Below are positions 33,801 to 44,229 of a stretch of DNA of 64,000 nucleotides, one piece after another; position 1 is the stretch's first letter; each line of letters starts with the position of its first letter. This stretch comes from Plutella xylostella (taxonomy: Eukaryota; Arthropoda; Insecta; Lepidoptera; Plutellidae). The notes beneath the pieces are model-generated. The model saw only the letters and a program-made list of their open reading frames with translations. It was not told the DNA's origin and did not search any database. A program made the position numbers and the translations under genes. The stretch is taken from NCBI RefSeq assembly GCF_932276165.1, contig NC_063992.1:4536001-4600000 (forward strand), in the 5' to 3' direction.

Positions 33801-36800
33801 TATTTAATTGAATTTATTTTATTGTACTAAACCTAAGCGAAGTGAGCAGCGAGTGTTTTCGGCGGCAAACGGTTTTAACAAAAGGTTTGTTACATATCTT
33901 AGTATCTACTCCTAAAAGTTATTTGATACTTACTGGAAAACGGATACTATTATCACTACTGCTTTCACTGGTAGCCTCGAAAAAGTACTCCATCCAAAAC
34001 TGGAAGACTTGTTGCTCGGGGGAGAAATCCTCACTCTTTTTTCTAAATCTGTAAGCATAAGAATGGCACGACATGACTTCATACAAGAAGATTAGGAAAA
34101 ATAATTTGTATGATCCATATCTATTTTACCGTGTGTGTGATAATGAAGTGGAACTACAGCGCCTCTAGCGGTTACTAATACAAAAAATATTTGTCAGGAT
34201 AATTATGTATGAAGTTGGCAGTTTCCATACATAAACAATATGAAAATGGCAGCCGTCACGAGAGTGACTGGAAGAAGCAATGGCAGGCCTACGAGTAGCA
34301 TACGACACGGTGACATCGATTCCATCCGCAATTTTCAAACTGTATCTTGATCTACGCAACGTTTACTGATCAAATACATACCTATCAATCAATTCAATGT
34401 TCCCAATAGTAGACTTCAGGTACCAGTTAGGTGGCTTCAGTTTGAACATGCATTCTGCCGCTTGTATTGCCTTCACGTAGTCTTGCGCTAGCACTGAGAT
34501 CTCGAAGAATGTCGCCACATCCCAGTAGTCCTTTAGAGAGGATAAACTACCCTTCTTGCCTATGAGATGGTTCAGTACCATACCTGAAAATCACAATATA
34601 TCTTTTTATTTGGGACAAAAGCAACACTAATACCAAAAGAAGTGGAGTGAAATCTGCGCCGGCCAAATGGTCAAATGGATAATAAAAAAGAAGTAAAAAA
34701 GTTGGCCAGATATATTTTACATAAGAATCTTAATTAACAATTAGAGAGTATTTGAACTTACCAATATGTTGAAGTTCTTGTGAATTTTTGAAATCATTGC
34801 CAGCTATTACGAGAAGTGTTGCCAAATTTATACCAGCATACTCATTGGGTTGCACTTCAAAGCCTTGTCTGTACCTAGAACATTATATTTATTTACTCAT
34901 AGAACTTTTACAAAATTGGCATAAGTGATGGTGAGATGTAGAAAGGAATGCCTTGTTTTGATACTATACGGACAGAAAGAGACAGATATAGATTTAATAT
35001 CGACATTAGCAAGTTCCTTATTGTATCTTGGCATAGTAAAGCAATTTTAAATAATTACCAATGTATAGCATTATTCAGACTCTCCGTGTCTGAATGTTGA
35101 GATTCAACGAACTTGTCTTTGTAAATGCGTCCGCAGAGACACAGCATGTCGGGAAATCTGTTCTCTTTCTTCTCCAACGCTTTTACACACACTTTCAGCG
35201 CATTCTCACGATCGCCTTCTTTGTTTCTCCTGAAATTGTTAATATTTATAATAATTGATTTACGTATACTTAGGTAATCATATTTAATAAGCTAGTATTT
35301 ATGCATAACTAATTTCCTTTCCATAACAGAGATAAAAGGTTGATTTACCCATAAACAATAAGAGAGAGTACAGAGTGAAATTTTATCAATAACATTCCCG
35401 TTGCGTTAGAGCTACATTAGAGCAAAATAGTTACTTTAACCTTACCTGTTCATAGCAAAAGCGTACAAAAACCGTATCACTGGCATGTTAACATAATTCT
35501 TTCTATTCATAATAGTCTTCAGATCATCAACCACTTGTACTATGGCGTCATAGTCTTGAATCTCCCTGTATGATATGAGCATGTTGAGTATGGTGTCTCC
35601 AGACAGGACGGCTGGGTCGTCGAGCCTCTTGCGCATGGCATGGAGCACACTTGCCAGTTCTGCACCGTTGTAGGTCTCTCGCGCTTTCCGGAGGTCTGAT
35701 AGGAACTTCTCTTGGAGGTGAGCTCTGAAAAAATTAAATGGCTTTAAGATTACAATTTTTCAAATATTTTCTCATGATGTAATCATCACTATCATACTTT
35801 GTTCTAGATTATCTACATTCATATTATGCACATTATTTTATCAATGACAGAAATTCACAGAAGTGAAGTGAAGCATAAAAAGAACTTGAGCATAGATTGC
35901 AGTGCTATGATTGGCTAAATTGTTGTCAAGTAGGGTTTAGGTTCAAAAGTTTAGTTAATTTAGTCAAGTGAAAAACTGGACAATACAATCACAATAATTC
36001 ACAACTCACTTAGTCTGCACTTCAACATCTTGGAGTATATTCTTCAGCCTCAGTGTGAGGTGTTGCTTCGGATCAGCCGCCTCTTCCCCCTTGAACTTGG
36101 CGGCTGCCGGGTTGGTGGTCACACAGGTGCCCGCATCGGTCAGCTTGTATGATACAAACAGGAAGTTCGGTAGGGATATCTGAAAGCGAAATTGATTATA
36201 CAGTTAAGCTTTTATACAACACATTGCATAAAAAGAGGTTTAATAAAAAAATTGCAAATATAAGTAGTCGCCTCACAAGTCACAAAGTTCATTGTGGGTC
36301 CAATTACTTACTGATGAAGAACTCATGTTTGCACAGCGCTGCTGTATTTAAATTAGGAGCTTACTAATACTAGTTTGCTATGCTCAAATGGACGGAAAAA
36401 CTATCATTGTGTATCCCAGGCACGGAACATAGTGACTGACCTCTAATCTGACTAGCTAATCCATTCACCATGCTAGTCCAGCTCTAGTTGTACTGGAATG
36501 CTAAAAAGACTGGGTTTACAGTTAAAATGTTTACCTTCAGTCTCAGCGTAGCATCGGCATCATTATCATTGTACAGCAGTACATTCTTGTTCATATCGAA
36601 GCTCTCGCGCACACCGAGGTGGTACAGTAGAGAGCTCTGCTGCACCTGCAGACTGAGATCCACAAGGGCCACATCCGCATTGTAGAAGGTGTCTAGTACA
36701 CTCGTCTCGCCAAAGTCTAGCTTCTCAAACTGGAATTTGAAATGATATATTGTTGTTCAGAAATATTGAGTGATTTGGTGGTTAAATTTGGTGCTTAGCT

Positions 36801-37394
36801 GTGATTTAAATTACAGAATTAATGAATCTCTGCTCTTGTCAAAATGTTAAAATAAAAATAAGCATGTAAAATAAAGTCTATTTTAGAATTGGAATATGTT
36901 CTAATCTAAATGTAATTAAATTTGAATTTACTTCATTATTTTTTCACAGTATTTTTCTTTTCAATTTTATTACAATCACACAGTTCTTGACAGCCAGTAT
37001 TTATGAAGTAGCAACTCAAGAACTAAGTAAATATAAATACTCACATGAATATGATGCAGATTAGCGTTGACCAGTTCACTAGCATTCCGGACCTCGTCTA
37101 GGGCTCGTCTTCTGTGCGAGAGGTTAAGTGGATGGGTCACGTCCAAAACACAAGCAATATCCATCCGAGGCCTGACATTGGAACCTCCTTGGACCGTCGT
37201 AGTTGTGGCGTTGGACCCATCACTGCACACACTCTCGCAAACACTTCTAACTTCCCCTAAAATCATAATAACCGAAATAAAGACATCAACAAATCTAAGA
37301 CGAAATGTGAAAAACAAAAGCAAAGATCAAAAATCAACTTCGCACCTGAATCTTCTAATGCCGAAGAATTATTCCCAGCTCCAAAAGCTAGCAT
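18859..37394 (-). CDS. Ask1: Apoptosis signal-regulating kinase 1 (MAP3K5/15 family), 24 exons
   Basis: Exons (minus strand, in order): 37346-37394, 37045-37256, 36535-36729, 36010-36179, 35446-35724, 35059-35229, 34762-34874, 34382-34583, 33934-34048, 33613-33782, 33027-33207, 32494-32694, 32047-32197, 31624-31838, 31353-31448, 30922-31061, 30003-30149, 27752-27845, 27066-27245, 26450-26714, 26040-26193, 19865-19987, 19560-19724, 18859-19129. They total 4059 nt, 1352 residues, with GT..AG sites and matching phases throughout. Order: N-terminal thioredoxin-binding-type region (exons 2-4), helical TRAF-binding/TPR region (4-8), PH-like region (9-11), kinase (12-16), C-terminal helical region, coiled coil (exon 22) and SAM-like end (23-24, LNLK/GGVELRIWRAI). 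Kinase residues: GKGTYG 634-639, K656, HRD D750, DFG D769; activation-loop T785 corresponds to human T838. A 14-3-3 motif RSISVP is at 903-908. The kinase phosphorylates MAP2Ks upstream of JNK/p38 in stress signalling (family knowledge). Confidence 0.96.
19424..19456. repeat. Perfect 15-bp hairpin in Ask1 intron 23
   Basis: AAGGATACAGTAGGT and its exact complement are separated by GAG. A further copy of one arm (ACTGTATCCTT) lies 20 bases downstream. This could be a foldback relic or a structured intronic element. Confidence 0.6.
20044..20211 (+). repeat. Left inverted terminal repeat of the DIRS element
   Basis: 168 bp, an exact inverted match to 25604-25771 by base-by-base comparison (AGCGACATCTGAAATCC ... 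CCACCATTAT). Outer extensions on each side are unique and are represented in the internal complementary region. Confidence 0.95.
20336..21501 (+). pseudogene. DIRS Gag-like coding region, broken
   Basis: A start-like ATG at 20336 is followed by a short frame, a GC-rich low-complexity part (20460-20800, with GCC runs), and frames at 20844-21026 and 21061-21501. The last (146 aa) is helical, includes DKDSKHELVSGYITDYLQKA and a terminal SSEYLFNP, and has the feel of DIRS Gag C-termini. Frames change and stops intervene, so no full product can be made. Assignment rests on position in the element. Confidence 0.6.
22195..23294 (+). pseudogene. DIRS reverse transcriptase/RNase H fragment with internal duplication
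   Basis: The RT palm motif is encoded near 22215-22260 as IRMIEYLNDYCLVSQSK (YLND in place of YLDD), then a thumb-like segment (FFGVGWD, SWNLKQAQRLLGKFNF). A RNase H part follows (TTDASDQAW near 22920, HCNLKEMF, DNRTVMAYIKQEGGTRS at about 23093). Stops and frame changes are frequent and the N-terminal RT motifs are missing. A 213-bp unit is tandemly duplicated within it. A DAM-type methyltransferase, usual in DIRS, was not seen. Confidence 0.85.
22428..22853 (+). repeat. 213-bp tandem duplication within the DIRS RT/RH region
   Basis: TATTCAACAGTCAATTA at 22428 recurs at 22641, and the two 213-bp units match closely with small substitutions and an indel (CAAAAAATCG versus CAAAAATCTTG). The period equals 71 codons. 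Confidence 0.9.
24768..25142 (+). pseudogene. DIRS tyrosine recombinase, N-terminal part only
   Basis: The 124-residue frame includes a core-binding-like helix region and the box I arginine in LLLLYSGRRVHDLTLL. The H-x-x-R and the catalytic tyrosine further on are absent: the frame stops at 25142 and an A-run follows at 25183-25197. It is therefore catalytically dead. Confidence 0.8.
25466..25565 (-). repeat. Internal complementary region of the DIRS element
   Basis: This 100-bp stretch is the reverse complement of the left end (20028-20071) joined directly to the reverse complement of the right end (25755-25815), the two overlapping in AATATT. In the DIRS model it acts as the template that restores the ends and forms the closed circle. 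Confidence 0.93.
25604..25771 (-). repeat. Right inverted terminal repeat of the DIRS element
   Basis: Inverted partner of 20044-20211. A 44-bp right-end extension follows to 25815. Confidence 0.95.
25884..25966 (-). pseudogene. Decayed partial copy of Ask1 exon 21 with lost splice donor
   Basis: Starting AGGAGTGCATAGCTTA, this stretch resembles 26025-26105, the 3' half of exon 21 and its donor. In the exon frame, VSTDYSTADATLTRQPQ lines up with VSTVNSTRELTLLRHDN. The donor GTAAGC has become CTAAGC, so it cannot be spliced the same way. It lies between the DIRS right end and the real exon. Confidence 0.6.
26770..26904. repeat. Foldback MITE in Ask1 intron 19
   Basis: About 50-bp arms (GCCACTTGCAGAAACATATT outward on the left, complement on the right) surround a ~30-bp loop. 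No coding capacity. Confidence 0.85.
27430..27700 (-). mobile_element. SINE-like repeat in Ask1 intron 18
   Basis: The segment GCAGGTTTCCTCACGATGTT (27451-27470) and a reversed tRNA-like B-box region (GGATTTGAGCCCACGGCCTC at about 27637-27656) are pieces of a widespread lepidopteran tRNA-related repeat. Boundaries are approximate. Confidence 0.6.
30215..30880 (-). mobile_element. 5'-truncated LINE fragment in Ask1 intron 16
   Basis: The minus strand encodes the tail of a non-LTR reverse transcriptase from about 30813 to the stop at 30438. It includes FETRNKNKLLFPTLRLSK and SFMGNCIRFYNKL, a pattern common at the C-terminus of insect LINEs. A 3' tail made of TTTGAA-type repeats ends near 30225. 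No RT catalytic domain remains. It lies in the sense orientation of Ask1. Confidence 0.8.
33407..33548. repeat. Foldback MITE in Ask1 intron 10
   Basis: Arms CAGATAGACGTGCGAGTAAG (33407) and the near-complement ending GTACGTCTATCTG (33548) match over 32 bp with three differences. A second small hairpin (GCCATTGGTGTGCGCT with its complement) lies at 33340-33385. Confidence 0.8.
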
Positions 37395-39098
37395 CTCTAC
37401 TGTTTTCAATTAACATTTGGATTGATAATTATTCACAATTTTGATCACAACATTTGCGTAGCATTAGAAAATTATATAGGATTTGAACAAAAAAAAAACC
37501 ATTCAACTCAAGTAAACTTCAACTTGTTATTTAACACTCTAGTGATGTGACAACTTGTCGTGTCGTGCCTGTGTCGATCACGATTGATTCGATCAACACC
37601 CGCGAAGTAGTAATGAGTCGTTTGTTAAAAAAAAAAGTTTACAGTTTTGGAGAAAAAGATGGCGCTGTCTGAGTTGTACCAAACTGTCAAACCCTCAGAA
37701 CACAGATTTTATGTCAGATCAGATTTTATGAGGCGTGTGTTAAAAAAAAAAGTTTATATTATTGGAGAAACAGATGGTGTTGTCTGAGTTGTACTGAACT
37801 GTCAAACCCTCAGAACACAGATTTTGTGTCAGCTCACATCTTATTTCCACAGAGGAAATTCTTTATCTGCTCTCATGCGTTCTGTACAGCAACGACGCTT
37901 GAAAAATAAACATTCTGAACTTGTAAATGAAACTAAATAGAAGTACTATTAAAAGTAGTGAGTTCTTATTCTGAGTTAAATACTTCAACCTCTTTGCTCT
38001 GTGTGTGCAATATTTGACAATTCTGTATACTGTGTTGTCACGACATCTATCGGATTGTACAAAAACTCAACTGACAGCTGTCAAGGAAAACGGCTCATTC
38101 AAACGCTAATGCTACAACTACAAGTGTAAGCTCTCTTTTGTTACCCGTGACTCGCAATAAACAACCTTCAGGCTGTGTAATCCTCTTGTTTTTTTTATCG
38201 AGGTATTAAACTAGGTAAAAAATACTATCGTAGGTATAAACCTTTCGAAGAGCTTACGGTATACGTTCGGTAAGTATTCTAAATTCGGAAGAAGATTTAA
38301 TAATACTTACCTAGAAAGCAAATCCTTTCAATCCATGAGCACGATGTGAAATGAATGAAATGATTCACTACGTTCCATCACTAACTTTATATTACTGTGA
38401 TTGCTGCCATCTATCGGAAAATATTCAAATTAATTACTTCGATGTAGTAGCTAGTTGACTTACCTTACATATACTTTCGCTAGAGGTCACCGCTAGTTCG
38501 TGATCATGAAAATCATCAATGATCAAATTTAATAATCATCGTCATTAATTTATCATCGGTACCTTTATTTTTACATTTTTTGTTGGTTACACCTACAAAA
38601 CTTCGAAGTTGGAGCAAGTAATGTAGTGAGTGGTTTAATTAAGAAAATATAAAATTTTCGATGGATACTAATTAATCTAATCTCTAAAAAGTTAAGTTTC
38701 CATAAGTACAGCTATTCTTTTTCTACTCCTACCTAATTATTGGCCAGGTTTTTTTCTACTGAGGAATACCTATGTGGAATCACTATAGCTTGACCAGGGC
38801 CCCAAGTCTACTAAATGCATTAGAGTATAATTGTATGTCGATTGTATGTCGACAGCGCAAAATTACACATTTGGCAGTCTTGTATCAGGTTTTTTTTTTA
38901 AGTCTTGTTAGGTTTTGTAAGGTTTCTGTGTACCGATTCCCGAGTTACGGAGATCATTTCCAGTAACGAGATTTGGCCGAGATGATGTTTATCTCGGGTG
39001 AAATTAGAAAAATGGTATTCTGACGATCTCGCGTAAAACGTCAAACGTCAAATATTTCTATGAGTTTGACGTTAAATTTGAGATTTGAAGCGGACATA
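37395..39098. other. Ask1 upstream region and intergenic DNA
   Basis: The Ask1 promoter should be here but I see no convincing TATA box or initiator. The main structure is the 115-bp tandem repeat at 37624-37853. No coding signal. Confidence 0.5.
37624..37853. repeat. 115-bp tandem duplication upstream of Ask1
   Basis: GTTAAAAAAAAAAGTTTA recurs at 37624 and 37739. Both units carry GATGG.G.TGTCTGAGTTGTAC and CTGTCAAACCCTCAGAACAC with few differences. It starts 230 bp upstream of the Ask1 ATG. Confidence 0.9.
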
Positions 39099-40255
39099 CA
39101 GGGTGGCCCAAAGAGTAACGTCCAAAGGAAAATGTTTGATTCCTTAAGTCAAGGGGTAGCCAAATCACCCCCATGTATGTTCAGCAATTTTTAGTAGTTT
39201 AGGAGTTATGATTTTTTTTCCAAATTTTCTACGAAAATCGACCTCAGTGGATTAATTATGTTTTATTATTTTTTGGATAACTTTTTTAAAGCATTTTTTA
39301 TTTTTGTGTCATCCTCTTAAGTTGTTCTTTAAACAATAAAAGTTTCAGCTTCCTAGCTGTAATGTAAGTTAGTTATTTTTTTATCGAAAGTTCAAATTAT
39401 ATCATCGAGCTAGACTGCTCTGAATTTTCTACTTGAAATTAAAAATTGAAAAAGATATTTTCATGGTGCCTTATTAATTTTAAAAACTCCGCAAGGTTCC
39501 AAAATTACATAAAAATAAAAATAAACTATTGCTTAATAGGGTATTATTTGCAGAAAAAAGCCTTCAAAGGTATCTGGGTGGAAATTACCTAATTAGTAAA
39601 TTGTTTCAGAAAGTTGAAATATTCCTGTTATGTCATTACTAAGGACTAATTAAGTTAGAAAATGTGTCAAATTAAATGGAAAATTAAATTATTTACTTTT
39701 TTTAAAATTTAAGTTACATTTTTTAATGTAAATTCTTAGAAAAATGTTTTAGTCTGAGTAGTAAGATTTATGAGATAATTTTATTATTAATAATAAGTAA
39801 ATAAACTCTAATAATTATTTTACACATTTAATCACAATAAATTTTCAAAATGGCGACCTCCCATAGCAATACACAACCTACATCTACGCAAGAAATTTTC
39901 TTTAAGTCAATTTTACCTCCCTCCTCACCTTTTGAAACATTTTCTTAATGTTTCAATTATTTTCAAGCACTGTGTCTAAATTAAGTTGAATATTGCAAAT
40001 TTAATGATAATAATTAGTTAACTAGGGTGTCACTGATGCAAAACAATCAAAAAATTATTAATAAAATGGTTAGTTTTTTAAATATTTGGCTTTTAAACAT
40101 AAATTTTGGCAAAATTATAAAAAAAAAACTTAAAACTTAAATACTTAACTCAGAAATGGTTGAGTTTCGGATAATGCATTATGGGGTTCAATAAACTCGA
40201 AATGCTTTCGTCTATAACCCATTTGAAGGAATACATCGACTTTCCAATCACCCTG
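39099..40255. mobile_element. Possible TA-flanked TIR element without coding capacity
   Basis: The left end TA/CAGGGTGGCCCAAAGAG and the right end TTTCCAATCACCCTG/TA form short inverted ends (CAGGGTG plus a weaker AAAG match) flanked by TA. The interior is AT-rich without an ORF. Lepidopteran genomes have many elements with CAGGGTG ends, but the short match leaves doubt. Confidence 0.5.
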
Positions 40256-40605
40256 TATAATATCTTGAGTTATGAGATTATCTCCCAACCTCCGGAATTG
40301 AGCCCCAGGGGGGTACTCAGTGCAGCGAGCATAGGATTCGATACTATTTTCGAATCTACACGAAGGGTCACTTTTACCAAACGCTAAACGTATTTAAATC
40401 AAATTTTAAATACATTTTGTACTAACTGACAGACGTATGACAGGCTACTAAATACGTTTAGCGTTTGGTGAAATTCCACCTAACATATGGAAAAAACTAA
40501 TGTCACTTTTGGAACTAACTTTGCCTTACATTTTGACAGTGACAGTTGACGATACGCAACGTTAACGAAGGTTCGAAACTTATGCTCGTGACTCAGGGTA
40601 TATTC

Positions 40606-41312
40606 TAGTGTTGCCACGAATAGTGAATTGGCCGAATACCGAATACCGAATATTCGGCGACACTGCCGGCCGAAGCGCCGAATATTCGGCCGCCGAATAT
40701 TCGGCGCTACAACCTGTTTTTTTTGTTCCTGGAACTGGTTTGAAGAAGTCGCTACAGATTATATGAGAAATTTATTTATTTATTTATTTGATACTTTATT
40801 GCACAAATATGAAATATAAGTGTACAAAAGGTGGACTAATGCTAATTATTAGGAGACAGAATGCTGTGGCAAAGATGTTGAATTTTTATTTGATAATAGT
40901 TCGCCTAGATAATGGCCGATCCTTACAAGTGGTGGTCAGCAAACAAAAAACATTACCCGAGCATTTTGAAATTTGCAAAAACTTATCTTTCTTCACCTGG
41001 AAGTAGCGTTTATAGTTAGAGGTTATTTTCTGAGGGTGGCTACAATGAAAAGCGCAATCGTGGGCTACCAAAAAATGCTGAAATGCTCGTTTTTATCCAG
41101 CACAACTTACTACTGATTAATTTTAAGTACTAAAATGTTGTGATTGGAAATAAATACACAATTTTGATTAAAATAACAAGTAATTTTTACATGATTTACT
41201 ATTCGGTATTCGGCCCGAATAGTACGCACTATTCGGCCGAATACCGAATACTGAAAAAACTGGCCGAATAGGCCGAATACCGAATAGTTGCCGAATATTC
41301 GTGGCATCTCTA
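40606..41312. mobile_element. Non-autonomous hAT element, 707 bp
   Basis: The ends TAGTGTTGCCACGAATA and the inverted TAGAGATGCCACGAATA are flanked by the 8-bp direct repeat GTATATTC (40598-40605 and 41313-41320), as hAT transposases make. Both subterminal regions are packed with copies of the palindrome GCCGAATATTCGGC and its parts. There is no transposase. Confidence 0.88.
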
Positions 41313-41320
41313 GTATATTC

Positions 41321-42928
41321 TATGCTTCGTGTGGGTTGACATAATAATGATGAATAAATATTAAACAAAATAAAGATATCGACTCACCTTCCAAAACATA
41401 CTTTAATAATCATTCTATCTGTTCTTTTTATTACAAAAACATAATTAATAATCACAATATTTTTTGTTAAAAAAATGCCATAAGTATTTCTGCGATTTTT
41501 TATAGCATCATAGGTAATACATTACTTACATAGGTTACAATAGTACATTATTTTTATTTGGGTAGCAATAAAACGAGTGACTGTAAATTACAGTTCTAAG
41601 TGTAAAAATTCATTAATTTGGGTTATAGAATTACTAAGTGAGCGACTGACTGCGAGTGACGAGAAATCAACAGAACAGTAACTTACAAACATTAATTTGA
41701 GTTACTTAAAATACAAAATGAGCAGCTTCATAATATTTGATCGACCTAATATTTGTTTGAGTGTCAACGTTACGTCCTGCATTTTTTTCAATATTTGGCA
41801 AATGTATTTTTTATACTGAGCGGCATTTTATCTTAAATGAAGTGTTTCCAATACAAAAACCACTTTGAAAAATACACTAATGAGCAGAGTATAATGAGCT
41901 CACATTTAAAAAATAAAAATAATATGAAATAACTTTTTGAAGAAACACTATTCTATTAGTTGAGAAATTTTATTATTGAAATATAAGGGTAATTAAATAA
42001 AACAATGTACTCCGTAAAAATAAAGTAATATGCATGCATTTATTTCAATCAAATGAACAAAAAATAAAATAAGACGCTTCAGTCAACTAAAAAAAAACTT
42101 CTTATTAATACTAGGAAACATTGATAGGTATGAGGAGCCCTACTACAACTCACCTGACTGCAACGATTCGTCGCCCCGCCCGCGCCCCCATTTGAATTCG
42201 CTCGCATTTAAAAATCTGTACTTTTCATTAAAAAGCGTATCAAAATAAAAAACATAAGCCCTCAAATAGAATATCAGTAACCAATAATCATTAATAAAGC
42301 AGCATAAAAAACTTTTCTCAAAGTCAACTTTTTAGTAGTTCGCTAAGTATAACCTCACTTAGAAAAATCGAATCTATTTTAATATTGAAGTTGCCCGCTC
42401 TGTATTTCCAGTCGCTCACTTAGTAATGGAGTCGCTCGGATAAAATTTTAATATCTCAAATGGATTTATCACAATCCACTTTTTATAAGCTCGTTCTGGA
42501 TTTTATTATAAATCAATTTTCGTCGTCAGTTTAGTTAATTTTTCGCTTACTCAAATTCATACCGCTCAAGTTATTAAAACTGTATGTCAGCATCAGTCGC
42601 AAAGTTTTTTTTTGTTCGCTCGTTTTATAATTCCCCTTTTTATTTAAGGTGTAATTTATTATTTAGTGCTTTGTAACATATTAGGAAAGCTTACATTAAA
42701 TTTCTATGGTAAATAAATAAATTATTATTCTTTAACGTTCATTCAATATAAGTTGGTCCTTCGGTATCGGTTATGTGTTATGAATTATGAAGTTGTTTCA
42801 AATCATAACCCAAACCGATTTTATAAAAAAGACAATTACTTACTTACAAAATTTTCAGGAGACAACTTATACTTAACGATTCGAGACTATCGTACGTGTG
42901 CTCTTATGGCCTATGCTGCCTTGGTACA
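41321..42928. other. Intergenic DNA and probable Mp20 3' UTR
   Basis: AT-rich sequence with no supportable gene. The part next to 42929 should include the 3' UTR of the minus-strand muscle gene. Confidence 0.5.
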
Positions 42929-43985
42929 TTATTTTCCGAGGATGATTTTGCGCGAAGCCCCGAAGCTCTGTCCGGATTGCGTGGCGCCGGTGTTGGAGCC
43001 GGCTTGGAGCCCTATGACCGTCTGACCAGCCCTCAGAACGTCTTCGCTGAACTCACGACGGTTCTCCTCAGAGGGCTTGGGGCCGAGGCAGGGGCCGCGC
43101 CATTCCGGGTGTTTGTATGCCTGAAATAATAGAAAAATATTCTCCATTAGTTGGACTAATAGAATTCCAGTTGGCATTAAAATAAAGATAGGCAGGCATT
43201 AGATAGAGTTCTCCAAAAGTTGTACAGGGTAAGTTTCAGTTTACTACCTACCTACCACTTCCTCAACACTATGATCATGGTTTAGATAAACTATAGGAAA
43301 AGGTGGAGTTTTATCAGTGAACAACTTGAAGGCTGATTAGTTGTGTCTAACATTCTGAACAACTTGTGAGTAAAACAATATAAATTAATGTTAAATCATA
43401 GTGAAACATGTCTTAAAGTTACCGTTCTTCCAATAGCGAAAATGGTTGTGGTGACGAGAGCAATATTCTTCTGGTCCCACAGGTCTGTGGTCTGGAAAAG
43501 ATCTACATCAGGCACTCCGTATTTGATGCACGCCTTTTGGAATCTGAAATTAAAATAAATATTATGTTATTTTCATAACTCATGCTCTGAAAGTGGCGAG
43601 AATTGCCTGAAAAGTGGCATTTAGAATTTTTCTTTTCATGCTCGGGGAAAAATGCTTTCTTGCTTCTCGTATGAATAATGTTGCACTTGCACGATTTGCG
43701 CACAACAAACCTCTGTGCAACTACGTCAAAAGTACCAGGCACCCATACAACACAAAGAGTAAACTCCACTTACTGGCTGATATTGTCCATGAATTTGTAG
43801 TCGCCGCCTGACACGTTGACTTTGGTGATGATGCCTGGCTGGAGTCGGTTCATCAGCTTGCACAGGATGATTCCGTCTCGGAGGGCGTGCTCGAAGGGAA
43901 CACCAGGGGGGAATCTTTCCCCGATGACAGCCTCGATCCATTGCTGGGCTTCGGCCTCCTTTTCTGGCTCGCGTTTGCCGGCACA
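42929..43985 (-). CDS. Mp20: Muscle-specific protein 20 (calponin family), first exon not found
   Basis: Three exons (43774-43985, 43423-43543, 42929-43120) encode 174 residues. They show a calponin-homology actin-binding domain (AQQWIEAVIGERFP, LRDGIILCKLMN, YKFMDNISQFQKAC, YGVPDVDLFQT) and one calponin-type repeat (VIGLQAGSNTGATQSGQ...GASRKI), ending ILGK. The match to insect Mp20 is close, including the C-terminus. About ten N-terminal residues are missing. The acceptor at 43986-43987 (TTCCAG) and phase 0 imply an upstream exon with the ATG, possibly several kb away, beyond the TIR element at 44230-46899. The protein is an actin-associated component of synchronous muscle (family knowledge). 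Confidence 0.92.
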
Positions 43986-44229
43986 CTGGAATGTAAAGAA
44001 ATGCAACGTTTAAGAGTACCTAACTTTAATAATAGAGTGTGGAAACTAGTTTGTTGGGGCAGCAAAGGTAGGTAATAATGAGTACTGAGTTGATCTGGGT
44101 AGTCAGCGACTGACGCTAATATGACTGGCTCATCCTTTCACAACGTTACCTACCTAGTCCTTCGTCACCACCGACACACTAAGAAAAAGCCTGGCTCTCC
44201 GACTGTCGGTACTCCAAGAAAAAAGTACT

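Noticed and set aside
43770..44006. Mp20 start at ATG 44006
   Set aside because: The residues before the acceptor (MHFFTFQ) do not fit the family, and a good acceptor with phase 0 points to an upstream exon.
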